Assembly (NCBI GenBank): GCA_963695175.1
Contig: CAVOGG010000009.1
Location: 310,001-374,000 of the forward strand
Origin: Fodinibacter sp963695175
Lineage (GTDB): Bacteria > Actinomycetota > Actinomycetes > Actinomycetales > Dermatophilaceae
DNA length: 64,000 nucleotides
Direction of reading: 5' to 3'
The position numbers and the translations under genes were made by a program. Shown piece after piece: positions 58,200 through 64,000 of this stretch. The notes beneath the pieces are model-generated. The model made no database searches. It saw nothing but the letters and a program-made list of their open reading frames with translations, and was not told the origin of the DNA. Position 1 is the first letter of the stretch, and each line of letters opens with the position of its first letter.

Positions 58200-58991
58200 A
58201 TGAACATCGTCGTCTGCGTCAAGTACGTGCCGGACGCGCAGTCCGAGCGCACGTTCCGCGACTCCGACCGGACCGTCGACCGCGACGGGGTCGACGGCCT
58301 GCTGTCCGAGCTCGACGAGTACGCCGTCGAGGAGGCCCTGAAGATCGTCGAGGCCGCGGGCGAGGGTGAGGTCACCGTGCTGACGGTCGGCCCCGACGCC
58401 GCCGCCGACGCGATCAAGAAGGCCCTGCAGATGGGCGCCCACGCGGGCGTGCACGTCAACGACGCCGCGATCCACGGCTCGGATGCCGTCGCCACCTCGC
58501 TCGTCCTCGCCGAGGCCGTCACGAAGGCCGCCGGCGGCACCCCGGAGCTCGTGATCACCGGCATGTCGTCCACCGACGGCGTCATGGGTGTGGTGCCCGC
58601 GATGCTCGCCGAGCGGCTCGGCCTGCCCCAGGTCACCTACGCCTCCGAGCTCACCCTCGGCGACGGCACGGTGACCATCCGTCGCGACGGCGACACGGCA
58701 TCCGAGACCATCGAGGCGAGCCTGCCGGCCCTGGTGTCGGTGACCGACCAGATCAACGAGCCGCGCTACCCCTCGTTCAAGGGGATCATGGCCGCGAAGA
58801 AGAAGCCGGTCGCGCAGTGGGGGCTCGCCGACCTCGGCATCGACCCCTCGCTCGTCGGCCTCGACGCCGCGTGGACCTCGGTCGTCGCGTTCGCCAAGCG
58901 CCCCCCGCGCGACAAGGGCCAGATCGTCGCCGACGAGGGCGACGGCGGCACCAAGCTGGCGGAGTTCCTCGCCGGCCGGAAGTTCATCTGA
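58200..58991 (+). CDS. etfB: Electron transfer flavoprotein beta subunit
   Basis: A 263-residue EtfB. MNIVVCVKYVPD begins the protein; the central VTVLTVGPDAAADAIKKALQMGAH and the recognition-type segment EPRYPSFKGIMAAKKKP match the family. It pairs with EtfA to accept electrons from acyl-CoA dehydrogenases, passing them to the quinone pool. The ATG at 58200 was chosen for the family start; an ATG at 58179 is in frame. EtfA follows after 34 bases, so the two are co-transcribed. Confidence 0.94.
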   Translation: MNIVVCVKYVPDAQSERTFRDSDRTVDRDGVDGLLSELDEYAVEEALKIVEAAGEGEVTVLTVGPDAAADAIKKALQMGAHAGVHVNDAAIHGSDAVATSLVLAEAVTKAAGGTPELVITGMSSTDGVMGVVPAMLAERLGLPQVTYASELTLGDGTVTIRRDGDTASETIEASLPALVSVTDQINEPRYPSFKGIMAAKKKPVAQWGLADLGIDPSLVGLDAAWTSVVAFAKRPPRDKGQIVADEGDGGTKLAEFLAGRKFI

Positions 58992-59025
58992 GCGATCGAC
59001 GACTGACAGGTAGGACGGAAAACCC

Positions 59026-59982
59026 ATGGCTGAAGTACTCGTTCTCGTCGACCACACCGACGGGCGGCTGCGCAAGGCGACCGCCGAGCTGCTGACGATC
59101 GCCCGCCGCCTCGGCGAGCCCTCCGCCGTGCACATCGGCGTCGGTGCCGAGAAGGCCCAGGTGACGCTGGCCAAGTACGGCGCGCACAAGGTCTACGTCG
59201 TCGACGACGCCGATGCCGCGGCGTTCCTCGTCGCGCCGCAGGCCGAGATCCTCGCCGCGCTGGTCGCGAAGGTCTCCCCGGCGGCCGTGCTCATCTCGAG
59301 CAACGCCACCGGCAAGGAGGTCGCCGCCCGGCTCGCCATCAAGACCGGCTCGGGGCTGATCACCGATGCCGTCGACGTGCGCCGCGGCGACAACGGCATC
59401 GAGACCACCCAGTCGGTCTTCGCCGGCTCGTACACCGTGACCGCGACGGTCACCACCGGCACCTCGATCATCGCCGTCAAGCCGAACTCGGTGCCGCTCG
59501 AGGCGTCCCCGGCCGCGGGTGCGGTCGAGGCCTTCGAGGTCACCCTCAGCGACACCGCCCGGGCCGCCCGGATCACCGACTCGCAGCCCAAGAAGGCCAC
59601 CGGTCGCCCGGAGCTCACCGAGGCCGCGATCGTCGTCTCCGGCGGCCGTGGCACCGGTGGCGACTTCAGCCCGGTCGAGGAGTTCGCCGACTCGCTCGGC
59701 GCCGCCGTCGGTGCGAGCCGCGCGGCCGTCGACGCCGGCTGGTACCCGCACAGCAACCAGGTCGGCCAGACCGGCAAGCAGGTGTCGCCGCAGCTGTACG
59801 TCGCGGCCGGCATCTCGGGTGCGATCCAGCACCGCGCGGGCATGCAGACCTCCAAGACGATCGTCGCCGTCAACAAGGACCAGGAGGCGCCGATCTTCGA
59901 GCTCGTCGACTTCGGTGTGGTCGGCGACCTCTTCTCGGTGCTGCCGCAGGCCACCGCGGAGGTCAAGAAGCGCAAGGGCTGA
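59026..59982 (+). CDS. etfA: Electron transfer flavoprotein alpha subunit
   Basis: A 318-residue EtfA. The C-terminal FAD domain has VSGGRGTGGDFS, the GASRAAVDAGWYPHSNQVGQTG signature (in parts) and ISGAIQHRAGMQTSKTIVAVNKD, which binds FAD between subunits. It partners EtfB to carry electrons from acyl-CoA and possibly dimethylglycine/sarcosine dehydrogenases, both of which are encoded in the window. Its gene closes a two-gene unit with etfB. Confidence 0.95.
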   Translation: MAEVLVLVDHTDGRLRKATAELLTIARRLGEPSAVHIGVGAEKAQVTLAKYGAHKVYVVDDADAAAFLVAPQAEILAALVAKVSPAAVLISSNATGKEVAARLAIKTGSGLITDAVDVRRGDNGIETTQSVFAGSYTVTATVTTGTSIIAVKPNSVPLEASPAAGAVEAFEVTLSDTARAARITDSQPKKATGRPELTEAAIVVSGGRGTGGDFSPVEEFADSLGAAVGASRAAVDAGWYPHSNQVGQTGKQVSPQLYVAAGISGAIQHRAGMQTSKTIVAVNKDQEAPIFELVDFGVVGDLFSVLPQATAEVKKRKG

Positions 59983-60052
59983 CCCCGGCACACCACCGGC
60001 GCAGTGGTGGCGGTGCAGCGCCGGTCCAGCGGGCCGCTGCATGATGGTCGCC

Positions 60053-60481
60053 ATGACGTCCAGCAGGTCGGCGGTGCCGTGGTCGTCCACGCTCGTCTGG
60101 GCGAGCGTGGGGGCGCTCGGCGCCTTCGGGATCGCCGGGCTGGCCACCATCGGGCTGTTCCTCCTGGCCGGTGCGGCGCTCGTCGCGGGGGTCGCTCTGG
60201 CGGTCCCCGCCCTGCGGCCGCCGTCCCTGCCGGGCCTCCTCGTCGGGCTGTCGACGGCACCGCTGTACATCGCCTGGCTCAACCGCGACGGGCCCGGTCT
60301 GGTCTGCACGACGACGGCCGACTCGATGTCGTGCAGCGACCAGTGGAGCCCCTGGCCGTTCGTGGCGCTCGGGGTGCTCTTCGCCGGCGCCGGTGTGGCC
60401 CTGCTGGTCGTGAGCCGCCGCGGCCCTGACGAGGAGTCCGAGGGCTCTGCCGAGGCGGCCGCCGGAAGGCCACGGACGTAG
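60053..60481 (+). CDS. Small membrane protein, unknown function
   Basis: A 142-residue protein with three or four spans: near 14-35, 38-55, perhaps 61-75, and 100-122. It has an extracytoplasmic segment with two cysteines (LVCTTTADSMSCSDQW) that may form a disulfide. The C terminus is acidic. The ATG at 60053 or 60041/60044 is possible. Its last bases hold the -10 box of the cysteine desulfurase gene. No known family. Confidence 0.6.
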   Translation: MTSSRSAVPWSSTLVWASVGALGAFGIAGLATIGLFLLAGAALVAGVALAVPALRPPSLPGLLVGLSTAPLYIAWLNRDGPGLVCTTTADSMSCSDQWSPWPFVALGVLFAGAGVALLVVSRRGPDEESEGSAEAAAGRPRT

Positions 60482-60484
60482 ACT
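60479..60484 (+). promoter_or_regulatory. Candidate -10 box of the cysteine desulfurase gene
   Basis: TAGACT overlaps the stop of the upstream gene and is 8 bases before the GTG at 60493. Leaderless arrangement. Confidence 0.4.
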
Positions 60485-60492
60485 CGACGACC

Positions 60493-61671
60493 GTGACGGC
60501 CTACCTCGACCACGCGGCGACGACCCCGATGCTGCCTGCCGCGCTCGAGGCCCTGATGGAGCAGTCCGCCGTGGTCGGCAACCCCTCCTCGCTGCACACC
60601 TCGGGGCGTGCGGCGCGCGCCGTCGTGGAGGAGGCGCGCGAGCGGATCGGCGCCGCCCTGGGGGCCAGGCCGTCCGAGGTCGTCTTCACCTCCGGTGGTA
60701 CCGAGTCCGACAACCTCGCCGTCAAGGGGGCCTGGCTCGCCCGCCGCGCGATGGACCCCGCCCTGGACGGGGTCGTCGCCAGCGGTATCGAGCACCACGC
60801 GGTGCTCGACCCGGTCGAGTACCTCGCCCAGGCCCGCGGGGTCCGCGTCACCTGGCTGGAGCCCGACCACTGCGGCCACATCGGCGTCGACTCCCTCCGT
60901 GAGGCGCTGGCGCCGGGCGGCGTCGCCGTGGCGAGCGTCATGTGGGCCAACAACGAGGTGGGCACCGTTCAGCCGGTCGCCGAGCTCGCCGCCGTCGCCC
61001 GCGAGCACGGGGTGCCGTTCCACACCGACGCGGTCCAGGCCGTCGGCCACCTCCCGGTGCGCTTCGCCGAGAGCGGCGCCGACCTGATGACGGTGAGCGC
61101 CCACAAGATCGGCGGGCCCGTGGGCGTCGGCGCCCTCCTGGCCCGCCGCGACGCCCCACTCGTCCCCATCGCCCACGGTGGCGGGCAGGAGCGGCAGGTG
61201 CGCAGCGGCACCCTCGACGCGGCCGGCATCCACGCCTTCGCCGTGGCCCTCGACGCCACCGTGGCGGGCCGGGACGTCGAGGCCAAGCGCGTCATGGCGC
61301 TGCGCGACCGGCTCATCGAGGGGGCCCTGGGGCTCGGGCTGGGCATCACGGTGAGCGGCTGCTGGACCGCCGGTGACGGCACCCGCCGGCTGCCCGGCAA
61401 CGCGCACCTCGTCGTGCCCGGGTGCGAGGGCGACTCCCTGCTCTACCTGCTCGACGCCGCCGGGGTCGAGTGCAGCACCGGGTCGGCCTGCCAGGCGGGC
61501 GTCCCCCAGCCGAGCCACGTGCTCCTGGCGATGGGCCTGTCGGAGGCCGAGGCGCGCGGCGCGCTGCGGCTCTCGCTCGGCCACACGTCCACCGAGGCCG
61601 ACGTCGACGCGTTCCTGGCCGCCCTGCCGGCGGTCGTCGAGCGAGCCCGGCGGGCGGGAGGCCTGCTCTGA
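60493..61671 (+). CDS. Cysteine desulfurase (IscS/NifS-type)
   Basis: A 392-residue pyridoxal-phosphate enzyme that takes sulfur from cysteine onto its own cysteine. YLDHAATTPM opens the protein, the cofactor lysine is K205 in SAHKIGGPVG, and the active cysteine is C333 in STGSACQAG on a short loop typical of class I (IscS/NifS). The next gene, mnmA, overlaps its stop codon by one base, so its main job is likely sulfur for tRNA 2-thiouridine. The GTG start is near-leaderless. Confidence 0.94.
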   Translation: MTAYLDHAATTPMLPAALEALMEQSAVVGNPSSLHTSGRAARAVVEEARERIGAALGARPSEVVFTSGGTESDNLAVKGAWLARRAMDPALDGVVASGIEHHAVLDPVEYLAQARGVRVTWLEPDHCGHIGVDSLREALAPGGVAVASVMWANNEVGTVQPVAELAAVAREHGVPFHTDAVQAVGHLPVRFAESGADLMTVSAHKIGGPVGVGALLARRDAPLVPIAHGGGQERQVRSGTLDAAGIHAFAVALDATVAGRDVEAKRVMALRDRLIEGALGLGLGITVSGCWTAGDGTRRLPGNAHLVVPGCEGDSLLYLLDAAGVECSTGSACQAGVPQPSHVLLAMGLSEAEARGALRLSLGHTSTEADVDAFLAALPAVVERARRAGGLL

Positions 61672-62753
61672 TGCGAGTCGTCGCCGCGATGTCGGGCGGG
61701 GTCGACTCCGCGGTCGCCGCCGCCCGGATGCTCGACGCGGGCCACGAGGTGGTCGGCGTGCACCTCGCGCTGTCGCGCTCGGCCGCCACGCTGCGCGAGT
61801 CGGCGCGCGGCTGCTGCACGATCGAGGATGCCGGTGACGCCCGTCGCGTCGCGGACCGGCTCGGCATCCCGTTCTACGTCTGGGACCTGGCGAGCCGCTT
61901 CGAGCGCGACGTCGTCGAGGACTTCGTCGCCGAGTACGCCGCCGGTCGCACGCCCAACCCGTGCCTGCGGTGCAACGAGCGGATCAAGTTCGCGGGGCTG
62001 CTCGACAAGGCGGTGGCGCTGGGGTTCGACGCCGTGGCGACGGGCCACTACGCGCGGGTCGTGGAGGGAGCCGCGGGGCGCGAGCTGCACCGGGCCGTCG
62101 ACGCCGCGAAGGACCAGTCGTACGTGCTCGGGGTGCTCGACGCCGAGCAGCTGGCCCGTGCCTTCTTCCCGCTGGGCGACTCGACCAAGCCGCAGGTGCG
62201 TGAGGAGGCCGCGGCGCGCGGGTTCTCGGTGGCGAAGAAGCCGGACAGCCACGACATCTGCTTCATCCCCGACGGCGACACCCGCGCCTGGCTGACCCGC
62301 CGGCTGGGGGAGCGCCCCGGCGAGCTCGTCGACGCGGTGTCGGGCGAGGTGGTGGGGGAGCATGGTGGGGCGCACGGCTTCACGGTGGGGCAGCGGCGCG
62401 GGCTCGGTGTGGACCGGTCGGCGCTCGACGGTGAGCCGCGCTATGTCGTGTCGGTCGACGCCCCGACCAACCGGGTGGTCATCGGCACCGCCGACCTGCT
62501 CGGGGTCGACCTCGTCGAGGGCCACCACCTGCGCTGGTGCGGGCCGGCCCCCACGGGGGAGGTGCGCGTGGGAGCCCAGGTGCGCGCCCACGGTGCGGAG
62601 GTGGCCGCCACGGCGACGGTGGACGGTGCGGATGCCGTGCGGGTCGTGCTCGACGAGCGCGTGCGCGGCGTCGCCCCGGGCCAGTCGGTCGTGCTCTACG
62701 AGGGCACCCGGGTGGTCGGGTCGGCGACCATCAGCGGCACCGGCCGCGCCTGA
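61671..62753 (+). CDS. mnmA: tRNA-specific 2-thiouridylase MnmA
   Basis: A 360-residue enzyme that thiolates uridine 34 of Glu, Gln and Lys tRNAs. The PP-loop SGGVDSA is at residues 7-13; catalytic cysteines are C98 (NPCLRCNE) and C197 (DICFIPDGD), close to C102 and C199 of E. coli. C-terminal beta domains (about 225-355) bind tRNA. Its ATG shares a base with the cysteine desulfurase TGA, so the sulfur donor and its user are translated together. Confidence 0.96.
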   Translation: MRVVAAMSGGVDSAVAAARMLDAGHEVVGVHLALSRSAATLRESARGCCTIEDAGDARRVADRLGIPFYVWDLASRFERDVVEDFVAEYAAGRTPNPCLRCNERIKFAGLLDKAVALGFDAVATGHYARVVEGAAGRELHRAVDAAKDQSYVLGVLDAEQLARAFFPLGDSTKPQVREEAAARGFSVAKKPDSHDICFIPDGDTRAWLTRRLGERPGELVDAVSGEVVGEHGGAHGFTVGQRRGLGVDRSALDGEPRYVVSVDAPTNRVVIGTADLLGVDLVEGHHLRWCGPAPTGEVRVGAQVRAHGAEVAATATVDGADAVRVVLDERVRGVAPGQSVVLYEGTRVVGSATISGTGRA

Positions 62754-62763
62754 GCGCCAGGCG

Positions 62764-63135
62764 TCAGTCGTCCAGCAGGCTGGTGTCGTGCGTGGCCGTC
62801 AGGTCGCCGCCGGCCTCCCCGGTGTTGACGACTCCGGCCGGCTCGATGAGCAGGATCGAGGCCTCATCCGCCGCGACCGGGCAGTGCTCGACCCCTCGGG
62901 GCACGACGAACAGCTGGCCCGCACGGAGGATGACGTCGCCGTCAGGGAGCTGGATCGTCAGCGTGCCGTCGACCACGAGGAAGAGCTCGTCGGTGTCGGC
63001 ATGGGAGTGCCACACGAACTCACCCTTGACCTTGACGACCTTGACCTCGTAGTCGTTCATGGTCGCGACGACCTTGGGTGACCAGTGCTCGGAGAAGAGG
63101 GACAGCTTGTCCCGGAGGTCTACAACAGGTGCCAT
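62764..63135 (-). CDS. Cupin domain protein
   Basis: A 123-residue single cupin. The first motif, FVWHSHADTDELFLVVDG, gives two histidines and a glutamate, and the second, LFVVPRGVEHCPVAA, gives the last histidine of a metal site. Proteins of this size are often annotated as mannose-6-phosphate isomerase-like, but activity is unproven. TAGCGT is 6 bases before the ATG at 63135, suggesting a leaderless mRNA. It converges on mnmA and is divergent from the pirin gene. Confidence 0.83.
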   Translation of the reverse strand: MAPVVDLRDKLSLFSEHWSPKVVATMNDYEVKVVKVKGEFVWHSHADTDELFLVVDGTLTIQLPDGDVILRAGQLFVVPRGVEHCPVAADEASILLIEPAGVVNTGEAGGDLTATHDTSLLDD

Positions 63136-63141
63136 GACCAC

Positions 63142-63147
63142 ACGCTA
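63142..63147 (-). promoter_or_regulatory. Candidate -10 box of the cupin gene
   Basis: Minus-strand TAGCGT with 6 bases to the ATG. Leaderless arrangement. Confidence 0.4.
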
Positions 63148-63255
63148 CGGCGAGGGGCGCGGTGGTCGCCGGCGGGAATGATTGAAGGGTCAACTATCGT
63201 TGGACGTGCTGCCTCCCGCATCGGAGGATTGGACCACCCGAAGGAGCTGATCACC

Positions 63256-64000
63256 ATGCCGGCCGTGACTGTCGACAACATCCTGACCCTGCCGCGAGTC
63301 ACCGAGCCCGTCGCCGAGGCCGTGTCGCGCCCGGTGCGCTCGGTGACCACCGCACCCTCGGGCTTCGAGGGGGAGGGCTTCCCGGTGCGCCGCGCCTTCG
63401 CCGGCGTCGACCTCGCCGCGCTCGACCCGTTCATCCACATGGACCAGATGGGTGAGGTCGAGTACGCCCCGGGCGAGCCCAAGGGCACCGCGTGGCACCC
63501 CCACCGCGGCTTCGAGACCGTCACCTACATCATCGACGGCACCTTCCTGCACCGGGACTCCAACGGCGGCGGTGGCACCATCACCAACGGCGACACCCAG
63601 TGGATGACGGCCGGCTCCGGCCTGCTGCACATCGAGGTGCCGCCCGAGTCGCTGGTGGTCTCGGGTGGGCTCTTCCACGGCCTGCAGCTGTGGGTCAACC
63701 TGCCCAGGTCGATGAAGATGTCGCCCCCGCGCTACCAGGACATCCGCGGCGGCGACGTCGCGCTGCTGTCCAGCCCCGACGGCGGCGCGCTCGTGCGCGT
63801 CATCGCCGGTGAGCTCGACGGGCACCCGGGCCCCGGCATCACCCACACCCCGATCACCGTGCTGCACGCGACGGTGGCCCCCGGTGCGAGGGCTCGCCTG
63901 CCGTGGAACCAGGACTACAACGCCCTGGTGTACGTGCTCAACGGCTCGGGCACGGTCGGCCCCGACCGCCGCCCGATCCGGATGGGGCAGCTCGCCGTGC
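63256..64000 (+). CDS. Pirin family protein (partial, cut by window end)
   Basis: At least 248 residues of a bicupin of the pirin family. The N-terminal cupin carries the iron ligands in WHPHRGFET (two histidines) and LLHIEVPPE (histidine and glutamate), as in human pirin and E. coli YhhW. YhhW has quercetinase activity in vitro, but most members have unknown roles in stress. AAGGAG is about 9 bases upstream of the ATG at 63256. The C-terminal end is missing. An imperfect repeat, GTCAAC and GTTGGAC around TATC (63188-63205), lies in its upstream region. Confidence 0.9.
   Translation, partial: MPAVTVDNILTLPRVTEPVAEAVSRPVRSVTTAPSGFEGEGFPVRRAFAGVDLAALDPFIHMDQMGEVEYAPGEPKGTAWHPHRGFETVTYIIDGTFLHRDSNGGGGTITNGDTQWMTAGSGLLHIEVPPESLVVSGGLFHGLQLWVNLPRSMKMSPPRYQDIRGGDVALLSSPDGGALVRVIAGELDGHPGPGITHTPITVLHATVAPGARARLPWNQDYNALVYVLNGSGTVGPDRRPIRMGQLAV

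Noticed and set aside
62747..62763. Terminator hairpin CGCCT/AGGCG between mnmA and the cupin gene
   Set aside because: Only five base pairs, overlapping the mnmA stop codon, and no T-run; too weak to list.

Overview
The window is a very GC-rich chromosomal segment of an actinobacterium. Pointers are the mismatch endonuclease NucS, the GlgE-TreS-Mak alpha-glucan pathway, an ethylmalonyl-CoA pathway set (ccr, ecm, epimerase, meaB), and many start codons 6-8 bases after a TANNNT box, the pattern expected for leaderless mRNAs. A relative of Intrasporangiaceae/Dermatophilaceae is my guess, not a demonstrated placement. There are no rRNA or tRNA genes, phage genes, insertion sequences or CRISPR arrays that I can see. 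Coding density is very high and no gene-free stretch exceeds 300 bases.

Layout. 0-19.4 kb is acyl-CoA and B12 metabolism: PduO-type cobalamin adenosyltransferase, STAS protein, ethylmalonyl-CoA mutase, PfpI/DJ-1 protein, nucS, a double 3-hydroxyacyl-CoA dehydrogenase, a dimethylglycine/sarcosine dehydrogenase-like protein, an AI-2E family permease, crotonyl-CoA carboxylase/reductase, a GH15-like gene with a frameshift coupled to a large membrane protein, methylmalonyl/ethylmalonyl-CoA epimerase, thiolase and MeaB. 19.4-37.3 kb is accessory carbohydrate and envelope genes: GNAT, pgmB-GH65 pair, MarR, a membrane protein/lipoprotein pair, a thioredoxin-like TPR protein, an esterase-esterase-ATP-grasp cassette, GH1-MFS, GH4 divergent from a PfkB kinase, and a vanadium haloperoxidase-like protein divergent from a LuxR regulator. 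37.3-41.3 kb holds phosphoglucomutase and a small sulfur operon (SQR-like flavoprotein, DsrC/TusE-like, DsrE2-like) behind a CsoR/CstR-like palindrome. 41.3-56.8 kb is glycogen/trehalose metabolism: glgE-treS-mak-glgB as one overlapping operon (mak carries two frameshifts), divergent glgP, a lactate-oxidase family enzyme, a phytanoyl-CoA dioxygenase-like protein and glgX. 56.8-64 kb is YbjN-like protein, enoyl-CoA hydratase, etfBA, a cysteine desulfurase with mnmA, a cupin and a pirin cut by the window edge.

How the genes fit together. Thiolase, 3-hydroxybutyryl-CoA dehydrogenase, crotonase, Ccr, epimerase and Ecm can carry acetyl-CoA to methylsuccinyl-CoA, with PduO and MeaB serving the B12 mutases and EtfAB accepting electrons from acyl-CoA dehydrogenases; the later steps (Mcd, Mch, Mcl) are not in the window. 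Pgm, GlgB, GlgE, TreS, Mak, GlgP and GlgX form a complete cycle between glucose phosphates, trehalose, maltose 1-phosphate and branched glucan, although Mak is broken as sequenced.

The most interesting signals are a strongly over-represented octamer GGATGCCG kept even where it forces rare codons, the sulfur operon with its operator but no regulator nearby, the uncharacterised two-esterase/ATP-grasp cassette, and a 62-base near-perfect hairpin after the sulfur operon.
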